Source: Conchocele bisecta
Lineage: Eukaryota; Mollusca; Bivalvia; Lucinida; Thyasiridae
Length of the DNA stretch: 64,000 nt
Reading direction: 5' to 3'
Assembly: GCA_029237695.1 (NCBI GenBank)
Contig: CM055265.1
Span: forward strand, 85,099,447-85,163,446
A program made the position numbers and the translations under genes. Positions 10,524 to 20,622 of the stretch are shown piece after piece. The notes beneath the pieces were generated by a model. It was not told the DNA's origin. It did no database searches and saw only the letters and a list, made by a program, of their open reading frames with translations. Positions within the stretch are counted from its first letter, which is position 1; each line of letters starts with the position of its first letter.

Positions 10524-11039
10524 AAGCAGGCATATGACCATAATAAAACGTATTTTCGTGCTTTGCAATCATGAACATACTTTAACATCTGAGATAAATG
10601 GCCAAAAAAAACTTCAAAAATAAGATCACATCTTGTTGTTCTGTTTACAAAGGTTTCACTGTATGTTTAATTATATCATCAGTATCAGCATAGTGTTTCG
10701 CCATACCTCGGGTATGCCCACAATCTCGTGCGTGGGGCCATCTGTAAAAGCTTGAGTCTTTGTTTGGGTTGGGAAATTGGCCAACATTGTTGTTTCATTA
10801 TCTATATAACCGCTATAATTATCATGGCATACTTACGTGAAGTACTCACCCTATTTTGTTCATGGGATTGTCTCTTTACTTTATACGTGCCAATCTTGTT
10901 TTTCCAACAATCGTGGGCGTTTTTGTAAATTCCTTTTAGTGTTTTGTTCTACTTGAAACGATCTTTCACAGGAGCATAGCATGCGGTAAGGCGTTGGAAC
11001 CGACAGACAGTTCAAGGATCGTGCGTATATAACCTTACG
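10524..11039. other. No gene seen
   Basis: Short open frames only. The frame at 10728-10928 is rich in hydrophobic residues but has no supporting feature. No repeat family was assigned. Confidence 0.45.
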
Positions 11040-11145
11040 AGCCAGTTCTCCGAATTCGTGCTCGAAATCAGGCAGTTTGATTCGCCGAGACTGAGCACAG
11101 CTCAGCCTCGGCGAATCAAACTGCCTGATTCCGAGCACTAGAACG
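11040..11145. repeat. Hairpin element, CAGTTTGATTCGCCGAG stem
   Basis: The stem AATCAGGCAGTTTGATTCGC pairs with its complement across the loop GAGCACAGCTC. Related hairpins with the same ACAGCTCAG loop and different stem bases occur at 14930-15005 and 26870-26945. Stem changes appear on both sides, so the family keeps its pairing while diverging. Confidence 0.65.
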
Positions 11146-11228
11146 GAGTACGCACTCAGATAGTTTGAGGGGCGCAGTCTCCACTGTAGTAATAATCTGG
11201 AGTGTAAAATGGTTCACGACATTTGCTG

Positions 11229-11445
11229 TACATGTGGCTATGACTAGTAAGAGTAATTGGGCTTATGGGATTTGTGGCCACACGGTCTGATCAGGATATA
11301 TACTATTCGCCATCTCATCAATGAAACACAACAATGAATAAGAATCGTTATCACGCTATACGAGTGTACTATTATTCGATTAGACGCTACACTGGTCACA
11401 CAAATTTCATAAGCCCCATTTCTCTCGTTACAGCCACATATGCGA
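11229..11445. repeat. GTGGCTGTGACTGG element, nearly full length
   Basis: The left end is GTGGCTATGACTAG and the right end is CTCGTTACAGCCACAT. The central GATCAG hairpin has lost one side. Downstream DNA (11446-11889) holds an 11-13 base C run near 11518 and no gene. Confidence 0.75.
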
Positions 11446-11889
11446 TATGGGATTGATTACTTCATTTGCTTGACACATCGCTGGATGTCGTCTCCACCCG
11501 GGGGAGTGGCAGGCTGCCCCCCCCCCCACACCCTGGGAATTAGACACATTCCAAAATACCCAGTCTTCTTACGGTCTCTCGGAATTAAAAACAGTGTATG
11601 TCTAAATTATAATTCCTAAATAAAGGGCAGTGTTGTTTTTATTTTCATCAAATCTAAAGTACGGGGTCGACTTGTTGGCATCTAACGTCCTCTTCGACGG
11701 ACATTTTTGTCTGTCTAAATCCAGATATTGGGAATTGTTGGCTGTCTAATTCCCAATTATTCTTTTGTCAACTACCCCTTTTTAACAGCGCCAGTCTCAT
11801 CTATTTATTGCAATGTGCATGCTCACGTGGTTACAACAACAACAACCACAACAACGGCTGAACGTGTTGAAAGCTCGCCCACTCCAAAG

Positions 11890-11933
11890 TAAGTATAATA
11901 AAAAATAAATCCATGTCCCCTGCGGGGCTCCGT
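11890..11933. repeat. Solo terminus of the foldback family
   Basis: The sequence AAATCCATGTCCCCTGCGGG ending GGCTCCGT is the terminal repeat of the foldback elements, here without the 21-bp monomers or an opposite end. It is probably the remnant of an old copy. The bases before it are a CAACAA-rich stretch (about 11830-11855). Confidence 0.6.
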
Positions 11934-12099
11934 ACACAAGCATGCGATATTATATAATGCTCCTATTAATAACACAGATTTACATGTATATGAATTACTT
12001 ATATAATGCATATTACAATTACTGCAAAAACAACGTGATATCATGATCTATTATACGGAAGGATATTTTGAGTAGTGTAAAAATAAGCCTCCCCCATTT

Positions 12100-12172
12100 G
12101 CGATCGGTGTAGACCCAGATAAGCATGTGCGTTCGAGCAGACTGATCCTGGTCTACACCGTTTGCAATATAC
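12100..12172. repeat. Short GATC hairpin related to the GTGGCTGTGACTGG core
   Basis: GCGATCGGTGTAGACCCAGA is followed by its diverged inverse ending in GGTCTACACCG. The arms match the central hairpin of the abundant family but without its outer ends. Similar stand-alone hairpins are at 18198, 24895, 29097 and 60178. Confidence 0.55.
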
Positions 12173-12214
12173 ATACATTGTTGTTGCCGAACAATATATA
12201 GAGAATATCAGGCT

Positions 12215-12695
12215 GTGATATCAAGCTTATCAGGCAAGGCTAGGAAACGCGTAGGAATTCCGAGGCTTGCCGAGGAATTCCTACCGTTTCCGAGCCGAGC
12301 CTGATAAACTTGATATCAAAATAATAACACTAGCCTGGTATTCTATTTATCAGGTAACGTTTTATGCTCGAAAATTACATTAGATGACGTCGTATTATAT
12401 GGACAGAACGCGGACTTGTTTACGTTGCGTCATTACACTGACGCCATCCGTCACGTTAACGAATGACGTCAATGAAATGACTCAACGTAAACAAGTCCGA
12501 GTTCTGTCCATAGATAACGACGTCGTATATGGTCATTTTAGAGCATAAAACGTTACCTGATAAATAGAATACCAGGCTACTGTCGTTTGATATCAAGTTT
12601 ATCAGGCTCGGCTAGGAAACGGTAGGAATTCCTCGGCGAGCATCGGAATTCCTACGCGTTTCCTAGCCTTACCTGATAAACTTGATATCAAAAGA
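12215..12695. repeat. ~480-bp compound palindrome with a hairpin nested in each arm
   Basis: The left arm (12215 to about 12455) and right arm are inverted copies for almost their whole length. Each arm carries its own hairpin of about 100 bp, with stem TAGGAATTCC and flanking TTATCAGGC/GCCTGATAA (12218-12320 and 12590-12692). The centre includes GTCACGTTAACGAATGACG. The motif CTAGCCTGGTATTCT recurs just outside the right arm (12697-12720). Non-coding; class unknown. Confidence 0.8.
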
Positions 12696-12804
12696 CACTA
12701 GCCTGGTATTCTCTATTTATCAAAATACACGAATTGTGTAGTTTGTGACTAGTAACGAGTATCAATCTAAAATTCGGAAAGACATATTTCATGACACGTC
12801 ATAT

Positions 12805-12990
12805 TTGTGGCTGTGACTGGATAAATGGGGCTTACTAGTACGTGCTATGCTATGCATCCGCGCAGTCTGATCAGTGCCTGCACTGTTCGCATATCAGTCA
12901 ATGAAAAACCCATAATGTAGTTTGGTCGTTGATCAAGTTTGAATCTCCACAAATCCCATAAGCCCAATTATTCCAGTCATTACCACATTT
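12805..12990. repeat. GTGGCTGTGACTGG element, shortened
   Basis: Left end GTGGCTGTGACTGGATAAAT, core CATCCGCGCAGTCTGATCAG, right end CCATAAGCCCAATTATTCCA. The stretch between the core and the right end is shorter than in full copies. Confidence 0.75.
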
Positions 12991-13377
12991 AAGCGATATG
13001 GACAATGTTGCATGTGACCGAAATTTACCATATTACCAAATTCCAGAACATCTGCACTAAATACGAAGAAAACAAGTCCAAGGCTGTTGGTTATGATGTC
13101 AGTGTCTCCATATTTTCTATATTACATAACAAGACACGACTCCGTACTGGCTCTGAAAATATCCACCTTATCGCACTGTGGTCTATATTGAATTTAACAA
13201 AACGTTGTTTTTGTTTTGTTAGTGATGTCGGTAGTTTACGACAAAAGCATTATAACCAACTGCCGTATGGTGAACTGTGATATACTTCATATTAATTTTG
13301 CGTTCACTGTCAACATATTTTATGGAACTCATTATTCATTGTCGTGCCTGCTTTAGCGACTCTAGTCGCCGCTTTTT

Positions 13378-13425
13378 CCGTCGTCGTCGTCCGCGTCCGT
13401 GTCCGCGTCCGCGTCGTCGTCCGAA
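13378..13425. repeat. GTCCGCGTCC-type short repeat
   Basis: Tandem CGTCGTCGTCCGCGTCCGTG-type hexamer-like repeats, strikingly G+C-rich for this window. They give an Arg/Pro-rich frame in one strand and an Arg/Thr-rich frame in the other; both are repeat artefacts. They sit at the left edge of the 178-bp array. Confidence 0.7.
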
Positions 13426-13439
13426 ATGTCAAAATGTTT

Positions 13440-14190
13440 GTATACGCTTCTTTATCATGGTATAACTTTAATATTATTTGACTGATTGCTTCAATATTTG
13501 GACACTTGATATATGTGAGCATTTGGAACACACTCATGCCGCAATTAACATGACCTTGGCCTGTTTTACCTTCATATTTTTGCGGAAACACTTAGCCATT
13601 GTTTTGCGTCAATGAGTATGTAGAAGTTTCTTCATCATGATATAACTTTAATACATGTATTACTTAACGGTGTTCTTCAATATTTGGACACTTGATATAT
13701 AAACACACTCATACCGCCAGTAACATGACCTTGGCCTTTTTCCAATATTGGGACACATGATATATGTGAGCGTTTGGAACACACTCGTGTCGTCATTAAC
13801 ATGACCTTGGCCATTTTTACCTCCACATTTTTGCGTAAACACATGGCCATTTTGTTTGTGTCAAAGTGCCGGTTTGTACAAGTTTCTTCATCATGATATA
13901 GCTTTAAATTACTTAACGGATTTGTTAAATATTTGGACACTTGATACAAGTGATCATTCGGAACACCATCATGCCGCCATTAACATGATCGTGACACTTT
14001 TTCTTCACATGTTAGTGGAAACATTTGTTTTTTTGTGTCAAAAAGTTTGTACAAGTTTCTTCATCATCGTATAACATTAATGTTACTTGGTGGATTGCTT
14101 CAATGCTTGGATACATGTACATGTAAGCATCCGGAACACACTCCTGCCGCCATTAATATGACCATGACTTTTTCACCTTCACATTTTTAA
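13440..14190. repeat. ~178-bp tandem repeat, about four units
   Basis: The landmark TTTCTTCATCATGATATAAC recurs near 13446 (variant), 13625, 13880 and 14056. The companion landmark GGAACACACTC is followed by GCCGCCATTAACATGACC. One unit carries an extra partial copy (about 13680-13740). Units differ by 10-20% by eye, so this is an older satellite-like array. Open frames across it shift between units, which argues against coding. Confidence 0.75.
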
Positions 14191-14204
14191 GCTGCCTAAT
14201 TAGC

Positions 14205-14300
14205 ATTATTAAATTTTAATCATTCGTTTCCACGCCGAGTTGAGACGAAAATTAATGTTCTTAATTTTCGTCTCTACGCGGCGTGGAAATGAAGCGACGA
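14205..14300. repeat. Hairpin of the TTTCTACG/ATTAAGAA family
   Basis: TTTCCACGCCGAGTTGAGAC and the block AAAATTAATGTTCTTAATTT fold against GTCTCTACGCGGCGTGGAAA. This is a short but well-kept copy of the unit seen at 9200-9610. Confidence 0.65.
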
Positions 14301-14860
14301 AATATCAATATAGAGCCACCATACAGGATAAATATCTGAGGTAGGTCTAAATTCACACGTCTTGACCACACAATTGCTTTACCGCATCTAACTTCCGTAA
14401 TTCCGGGCGATATGTGGAAACGAACCTTGTGACATTTAACGCATATAACCCACCATAACATCATCCAGAAATGTCCATTATTTTGATAGGCTGCTGTCAA
14501 TACGAACCAATGCATTATTTGCCCTTGAACAAAGTCGGTATTCGCCTTTCAAACGCGCAGTAAATGAATATTTTCAACCGCGAATATGATGGTATCGACG
14601 ATTTAGAAACATCTACGCCCAATGTCCAAAGCCCAACTATATTAACCATACGGATAATATAATTACATAATTGTCTAATTATCTATGCTAAGTATGCAAA
14701 ACTCGTAAAACAAACAAAAGAGACAATCGTAAATATTTGTCTACTCCCAAAGGTGAATCTAAATATTTGACATCCATTATTTCACGAAATACACGGCAAT
14801 CATATTATGTCAGTTTAGTACAATTGGACGACCTAAAGATTGGGGATTGGGTTTGAACAC
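14301..14860. other. No gene seen
   Basis: Non-repetitive by eye. The longest frame (84 codons, minus) has no recognisable domain and overlaps the hairpin to its left. Confidence 0.45.
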
Positions 14861-14864
14861 TGCC

Positions 14865-15065
14865 GCTTGCGTTAATCTTGTCAATATTTGTCAACTTAAT
14901 TATCCTAAAACTTGAATATTCTACTTGAAGTCAAGCAGCTTGATTGTCTGAGTCTGAGCTGTGCTACAGCTCAGGCTCAGACAATCAAACTGCTTGATTG
15001 CGAGTTGGCATTGTAAATCAACAGATATTCATAAACGTTGATAATTCGGGCAAGATTAACGCAGG
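14865..15065. repeat. Inverted-repeat element with ACAGCTCAG hairpin centre
   Basis: Outer arms GCTTGCGTTAATCTTG and CAAGATTAACGCAGGC are inverted. The central stem CAAGCAGCTTGATTGTCTGA pairs across GCTGTGCTACAGC. The same outer arm, CAAGATTAACGCAGGC, follows the related hairpin at 26870-27003, confirming a family of about 200 bp. Confidence 0.7.
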
Positions 15066-15774
15066 CAGTTGTGTAGGATGACAAACTATACCCCAGGAAA
15101 ACAATTGAGGGCATTCGGAACATTTTGGCCGCCTTCTATAGTGACGTCTGCGGTGGGTGCAGTGGGGTTGTGTCAGCAGATATGTGCCCGTCCGTCTAAG
15201 GTTATTTCAGCTTATAAAGCTAGACACGCAATTAGTATTGAATTCTACGCGTACACAAGAACATTTAGCTACAATAATTCGCCTCCGATATGTTAGCTAC
15301 GGCTACAATTTGACCCATTCAAAAAATGTGAGCAACCGAAGTGCATACCCAAACCTGTCGTATGTAGGTCAATATTTAGTAAACTGTATATTGTATACCT
15401 TTAAACATATAATCTTTGATGTAGAAATAGTAAATTGCCAAAAAATAATAGAACAGGGAAATAATTTCCCAATGGAAGCCATCTTTTCTCTTCTTGTTGT
15501 TCAACATTCAACATAGCGAATTGAAGCTTTCAAATTTACAATACATACATGTAAATGTCAGATAAACCCTCTGACACGATAAAACAACCAATTTCTGCAT
15601 GTGCATGTTCTTTATTAATAATTTATTGATACAGTGTTGACGGTTTTATATCGCTAACATATCAAACACGCCGGATAACCGATGGCATAAATCACTCTTC
15701 CATTTGTTACATTAAATAGATGGGGTTAAATTGCTACCCTCGCGAGACGTATGGAGCGGGGTAGAAAGTTTGTT
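15066..15774. other. No gene recognised
   Basis: This contains an open frame of 119 codons on the plus strand ending at 15516, in a region without detected repeats. I cannot assign it to a family. It has no clear start context and its composition is not distinctive. I treat it as unsupported. Confidence 0.4.
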
Positions 15775-16020
15775 TCTAACGAACATTAAGAACCTTTACG
15801 TTCGTTCTGTTGTTTCTACGCGGCCGAAGAACGAACATTTAGAACCTTTAAGTTCGTTCTTTCAGTTGTACAGAAAATAAATTCAAGATCCATCGTTCCT
15901 TCATATCTACGCCGCGAAGTAACACAGATTAAGAATCTTAAATTTCGTTTCTTCCTTCTACGCCTCATGGAGACGAAATAAGGCTCTAGCTTCCCGTCTC
16001 TACACGTCGAAGTAACGAAG
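15775..16020. repeat. Diverged TTTCTACGCGGCG / TTCGTTCT repeats
   Basis: Alternating units of GAACCTTTACGTTCGTTCT, TTTCTACGCGGCCGAAG and GACGAAATAAG resemble 9200-9610 and 14205-14300. Orientation alternates, so several imperfect hairpins are possible. Confidence 0.55.
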
Positions 16021-16027
16021 ACGGGAG

Positions 16028-16145
16028 CAGGTCAAAACGGCCCCTTGTCAAAACGGCCCCTAGTCAAAACGGTCCCTAATTGGTCAAAACCGCCCCCAAG
16101 TTTTGGGAACTCGGTCAAAACGGCCCTTACTAAAACTGCCCCTAT
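16028..16145. repeat. GTCAAAACGGCCCC short tandem repeat
   Basis: Five or six irregular units of GTCAAAACGGCCCCTA occur, with an inverted GCCGTTTTG about 40 bp further on. The same phrase appears twice in the spacer of the tRNA amplicon (about 45095-45122 and 51340-51368), so it is a mobile or recurrent motif. Confidence 0.65.
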
Positions 16146-16362
16146 TATATATATTTGTTTAGTATGAGCCGTTTTGTTTTTTAATTTTTTGACTGAGTAG
16201 ATCTAGTCAGTCAAAAATAAAAACGAGTGTCAACCACGGTCCACGATTGTTAACCAAACTCAACCTGTCAACCATGATTCTCCAAGCCACTTGCATACAG
16301 TTTAAACCATGTTGGTCATCGTTCCAAACGCTGATTCAAATCTGAAGTGTGCCAAAGCTTAA

Positions 16363-16566
16363 CTCTTAGAAGGCGGGAAACGAAAATTGTCGTCTGCTAT
16401 TGTTTAAAAAAAGTGTGTTTTTTGCAGCAAAAACATGATTCGGCAGCATTTTAGAATCATTTCCACTGGAAATGATTCTAAAGCGCTGTCAAACCATATT
16501 GTATTGGGTAAATGGAACTTTAAAAATGCACAGCAGACGACAAACATTAATTCAGCGTTCTAAGGG
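16363..16566. mobile_element. piggyBac-like MITE, copy 1
   Basis: This 204-bp element lies between TTAA (16359-16362) and TTAA (16567-16570). Its right end CTAAGGG and left end CTCTTAG match the CCCTTAG ends of copies at 25311 and 32141. Subterminal GTCGTCTGCT and the central palindrome TTTAGAATCATTTCC are shared by the family. The class call rests on the TTAA duplication and CCCT-type ends, which are features of piggyBac-group elements. Confidence 0.75.
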
Positions 16567-16570
16567 TTAA

Positions 16571-17118
16571 ACGTTAATTCGATTGCTCTTCCTTCCGAGT
16601 TTAAATTGCAAAATAAAGATGTCATTACAGTGGCATTAACGATGTTAATGTTCCCTCAATAAGACGTCGTCATATTATATAAGGTTGTGTCGTTTTCCAA
16701 AGGCGATCGTTTGTGGCGTATTAGGATGAACTGACATCTAATAAAGGTCACTCTACGATGGATAAATCACATTAGATGTCTGGATAGCATTGCGAAACAG
16801 CTTTGTGTGTCACTTAATTCTCCCAATAATCATAGGTGACAGTATATTGAAGACTATTGTCTGTTTCACTTAAAGATATATGTATTAGTGGTCGCGGCAT
16901 GGTCTGAAATATATTTGCCTATTTGGCACGATTGTGGTGTTTCTGCATTTAATTATATTTAGTAGTTTACCCATCTTGCATTGTACGGATATTATACCAT
17001 AGTCATGTATGTATGCTCATGAGGTAGTTTCCTCGATGCAATAAACTATTCTATAAATTCTTAAACTTCTCCATTCTTTTCTGTTATATACACCTTGCAA
17101 AAACGATACTATTTCAGT
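16571..17118. other. No gene seen
   Basis: A/T-rich, no open frame above 60 codons, and no repeat family recognised. Confidence 0.45.
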
Positions 17119-17456
17119 TTATCCCGTCAACACAGTGCGTATGTGCCGTGAAACACGGTGCCGTGAAACATTTTTGATATCCAGTCAATACAGAGCAGAG
17201 CCTCGCCCATCCTGTTTCCTGAGCCTTGCCAGATATTTTTCCCATTCACGGCACTAACCTACTATTCTCTATCTATTTTCCTTATTTCTGAACCAAAGTA
17301 TATGTTGTGACCACTCATTTGAACCGTCTCGGAGAGACGGCTCCGAGACGGTTCAAATGAGTGGTCACAACATATACTTCTGATGAGAAATAAAGAAATT
17401 ATTGAGCCTTGCCGGATATTTTTTCCCATTCAAGGCACTAACCTACTATTCTCTAT
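17119..17456. repeat. Compound TTATCCCGTCAACAC element with an inserted perfect hairpin
   Basis: The element begins TTATCCCGTCAACACAGTGC and ends CACTAACCTACTATTCTCTA. It has lost the inner GTTGACGGGATAAA arm present at 55952 and 63412. Inside it, 17296-17393 is a nearly perfect palindrome with stem GTATATGTTGTGACCACTCA and centre GTCTCGGAGAGACGG. Sequence typical of the element's right end (CCAGATATTTTTCCCATTC) occurs on both sides of the hairpin, so the hairpin came with a local duplication. Confidence 0.7.
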
Positions 17457-17654
17457 ACCCTTACTTATTACTGAGACGAAGGATTGTATGTAGGGTCCCT
17501 GCATTTTAGCAAAGTTTGATAATGGGCCTATTTTAGTTCCTGAAATTTTGTCAAATATTGATTTTATTACGATAAAACAATTCCGCATGTTAAATCCCCA
17601 AAAAAACATCTTCACATTCGTAACGAGCCGTCCCATACACTACAACATGTGTGT

Positions 17655-17756
17655 CATATGAATTTCATATCGGCTCTTTTCATATGCAATTCATATGTTT
17701 TTCATATGTTTTACATATGAACATCATATGCAATTTGTTCATATGAATTGCATATG
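17655..17756. repeat. Cluster of eight CATATG palindromes
   Basis: CATATG occurs at 17655, 17681, 17692, 17703, 17714, 17725, 17740 and 17751. Five successive sites are spaced exactly 11 bp, and several are extended to TTCATATGAA or CATATGCAAT. Spacing of about one helical turn puts the sites on one face of the DNA. No open frame or neighbouring gene explains it. It may be a short tandem repeat or a clustered protein-binding site. Confidence 0.75.
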
Positions 17757-18197
17757 TGGCACATTTTGCTGTGTATCAGCGCCATTTGTAGATATTTTTT
17801 ATTATTTTTCCACAAAATTAGCCCCTTTTTCTGCACAATGGAACAGTCTTAAACTCAACATGAACTAGTCCATGTCAGTTACTTAGGGATGTAGGATTAA
17901 ATAGGCTAAGTGAGTACGGAGTCTGAATATACGAATATGTTGAGCGAGCGAGTATATTCTCAGACAAGTTATACAATCAGGGTGACAGAGGTATTGGTCT
18001 TCCTAATTCAACAATGCTCACAAATAATGATAGCACGTGGTGCCCGGTAATTGCTAAAATTAGTGTCATCACTGTCAATTTCACGATAGCCCTGTAGATT
18101 TGGTGTTGCATTGTGAAGATGTGGTGATTATGTTACTCAATGACTGACCCACCGCGGGGTAAAATGACCATCACCGAATATGGTTTCCGGTGGTGTA
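17757..18197. other. No gene seen
   Basis: Non-repetitive A/T-rich sequence without a supported gene. Confidence 0.45.
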
Positions 18198-18290
18198 AAT
18201 GGACCAACGGACATTTGCGACCAGCGTAGTCCCGGATCAGACTGCGCATCCGCGCAGTCTGATCCGGGCCTACACTGTTCGCCAATAAAT
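18198..18290. repeat. Perfect GATC hairpin
   Basis: GCGACCAGCGTAGTCCCGGA is followed by TCAGACTGCGCATCCGCG and the inverse. The stem includes CGGATCAGACTGCG with its exact complement. It is a stand-alone version of the core of the GTGGCTGTGACTGG family. A diverged one is at 18618-18690. Confidence 0.7.
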
Positions 18291-18293
18291 CAT

Positions 18294-18536
18294 CAGTGGC
18301 GGATCCAAGATTTCGCCGAGGAGTGCGGGGCAGTCGAAATTCGAGCGATTAATTGTCAGTACATAATGCTCATGTGATCAGGTACATTGTGGTAATATCT
18401 TCTGAATGGACTCACTATAATATATGCACCTTGATCTGATAAAACCACCATTATCTGACAGTGCTTGCTATTTTGTTTACAGCAATCAGACAGCTTTTCA
18501 ATAGCACCCAGGGCCCCCTCCCTGAATCCGCCACTG
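18294..18536. mobile_element. CAGTGGCGGATCCA inverted-terminal element, 243 bp
   Basis: Ends CAGTGGCGGATCCAAGATTT and CCCTGAATCCGCCACTG are inverted copies. A related element with the same ends interrupts foldback copies at 34592 and 40155. CAGTGGCGG-type ends resemble hAT-group MITEs, but no clean 8-bp target duplication is seen in the flanks, so the class is uncertain. No transposase is present. Confidence 0.7.
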
Positions 18537-18771
18537 GTCATTCAGAAACACAGATAATCGTCTTTCTACTCGTCGCTGAATCATTAAAATTACGTTTACA
18601 GTAAAACGTATGTACTTTGTTTCGACCAGCCTTGACCCAGAGCGGCCTGTGCATCCACGTAGTCTGATCTGAGCCTCGGCTGATCGCCATAACGTCATTT
18701 ATAGCATTCGGCGAATCTTCTTTAGTATCTAAGTCTCTGAACCAAGTGTAGTCTCGTCAATAAAACGATTA

Positions 18772-19171
18772 CTGTCTGTTCCACGTTTTGCTGCTGACGA
18801 ACTTTTGGCCATTACACACTTTCAATCCAAAAAATATTTAAATGTAAATACGCTTTCATCAATAATAAAAAAATCCGCCTCCCAAAATGTTTTTTATTTG
18901 ATGAAATTCCGTCAAATAGTTATTTTATTGCGAAAAACTATTTTCCGATGGGAATTTATCATGAGTGCTTTTTCCTCCCACGTTAAATTCACATAGGAAA
19001 ATGTTTTTTTCGCTATTAAATCAATATTTGATGGAATTTCATCAAACAAACAAAATTGGGGAGGGTGACTGTTTTGTATTTTGGGTGAAACACTACTTAC
19101 ATTTAAATATGTTTTAGATTTAATCTGTTTAATAGCGAAAAGTTCGTCGGCAGGAAAACGTGGAACAGACA
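18772..19171. mobile_element. CTGTCTGTTCCACG inverted-repeat element, copy 1
   Basis: Left end CTGTCTGTTCCACGTTTTGC, right end CGTGGAACAGACA. Subterminal CCTCCCA and GGGAGGGTGA and the inner CTATTTTCCGATGGGAATTT are shared with 28289-28843, the fullest copy. Here the middle is shortened. TA precedes the left end, as in other copies, which would fit a mariner-type target; this is inference. Confidence 0.7.
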
Positions 19172-19189
19172 CTGTATGTTTCAGACCTG

Positions 19190-19440
19190 CGTAAATGTGA
19201 CTGGGACTGGAAAAATGGGGCTTATGGATATTTCGACCAGCATAGATCCAGATCAGCCTGTGCATCCGCACAGTCTGATCAGGATCTGCACTGTTCGCCA
19301 TTTCGTCAAAGAAACACCAGTCATGCTTCTAACAAGCAATGTAGATAGTCGTACGGCTACAGGAGCGTGCTATTGAATCAGAAGTTACACTGGGCCAAAA
19401 CCCAGTAGCCCCATTTCTCAGTCACAGTCACACTTACAGA
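19190..19440. repeat. GTGGCTGTGACTGG element, full length
   Basis: Complete copy: left end GTGACTGGGACTGGAAAAAT, core GATCCAGATCAGCCTGTGCA, GAACAGTGCAGATCC on the minus strand, and right end GCCCCATTTCTCAGTCACAG. The minus-strand frame of 129 codons across this and the preceding element is an artefact. Confidence 0.8.
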
Positions 19441-19471
19441 TAATCCTACGCCTCCGCGCAGTCAGTTGCCG

Positions 19472-19729
19472 ATTTCATCAAAATTGCAAAGTATACTTAT
19501 GAGTAATCATTTGTTTTTCCCGAAATGCATTATTTCATATAGAACTAACGACTGCAATTATTTGATGATTAAAAGTATGCATACTTATTATACTGAATTT
19601 ATTACATTATCACAGCCATTTTGTAATAAATTCAGTATAATAAAAATCATTAAATTTATCCTTAAATTGAAAATGTCTCCCTCAAAGTATACTTTGCTAG
19701 ATAAGTGTACTTTGCAATGTTGGTGAAAT
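19472..19729. repeat. ATTTCATCAAAATTG element, copy 2
   Basis: It has both inverted ends and the ATTACATTATCACAGCCATT centre. It lacks the CTCCCTCAAAG-proximal block on the left but keeps it on the right. Confidence 0.8.
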
Positions 19730-19885
19730 CGACTACGGGTCAGATTCTAAGCAGTTCCCATTGAACCAGCCTGAAACCTTTATGTCTCAGACCCATTGAA
19801 GTAGCAATATCATCAGAAAGAAAATGTCTGTATTCCAATCTGAATGTGTGGAAATACACACAAAATGTACATGAATTAAGAACCT

Positions 19886-20092
19886 GGGGGCCGTTTTACT
19901 AAACTTCGTACGACTAACATGTTCGTAAGTGCAAACTTATGATAGTCTGTACAAGAATTGTAAGCAAATATTGAATTTACATTCATTGAGCATAGGCTGA
20001 GTAAATGTAAATCCATCAATTTAAATTTCAGACGATCATAAATTTGCACTTACGAACATTTTAGTCGTACGAAGTTTAGTGAAACGGTCCCC
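19886..20092. repeat. CGTTTCACTAAAC element, copy 3
   Basis: Inverted ends GGGGGCCGTTTTACTAAACT and AGTTTAGTGAAACGGTCCCC. The central GAGCATAGGCTGAG palindrome has lost one arm, making this the shortest of the well-preserved copies. Confidence 0.8.
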
Positions 20093-20296
20093 AGGAAATG
20101 CACTTGTTGAAAACACCATTATGTCCATTTTCGCAACCGTCGACCCAGGCTATTGGTGCTAAATGGTTTATGAATATCAGACACAAGTACTGGTTAGATA
20201 CAATTACATAGCAGGAGGTCACATGTTAGAACCGAGAATATAATGTCTGGTTCCTGTAGGAAACATGTGGCAGGTGCTGACAGTATACTAACACTT

Positions 20297-20580
20297 TATC
20301 CCGTCAACACAGTGCGTATGTGCCGTGAAACACGGTGCCGTGTAGCAGTTTTGATATCCTGTTAATACGACCTAATCACTGCGTATGAATGTGTGAGGTT
20401 CGATTCTCCGATGTTGAAGATGCGGCTGTGGTTATTTGTTTTGCATTTTAAAGCTAGTTGTAGTGTTGACGAGATCAATCTGGCGCTACACGGAAACGGG
20501 ATGGGCTCTGCAGAGCCTCGCCCATCCCGTTTCCTAAGCCTTGCCAGATCCCATTCACGGCACTAACCTACTAGTCTCTA
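20297..20580. repeat. TTATCCCGTCAACAC compound element
   Basis: It begins TTTATCCCGTCAACACAGTG. An inner block GTAGTGTTGACGAGATCAAT corresponds to the inverted left end. It finishes with the hairpin GAAACGGGATGGGC...GCCCATCCCGTTTC and CACTAACCTACTAGTCTC. The right-hand inverted partner of TAGGTTAGTGCCGTG is missing. Confidence 0.7.
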
Positions 20581-20622
20581 TATCTAGTAGGCCACTGATA
20601 GTCTCAGCATAGTATCGCCTAC

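Noticed and set aside
11510..11530. C run as a possible sequencing or telomere-like feature
   Set aside because: A single homopolymer of 11-13 bases. No repeat pattern; similar runs occur in the CAGTGGCGG elements.
13277..13591. Arg-rich frames on both strands
   Set aside because: They come from the CGTCGTCCGCGTCC short repeat and the edge of the 178-bp array.
15157..15516. 119-codon plus-strand frame
   Set aside because: Not in a known repeat, but no recognisable domain, start context or splice signals; its length is within chance for one of many frames in 64 kb.
18294..18536. 8-bp target duplication expected for a hAT element
   Set aside because: Flanks at this copy and at 34592 and 40155 do not give a convincing 8-bp match, so the class is left open.
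20385..20425. B-box-like GGTTCGATTCTCCG suggesting a tRNA-derived element
   Set aside because: No A box at the right distance, and other copies of the same compound element lack the motif.
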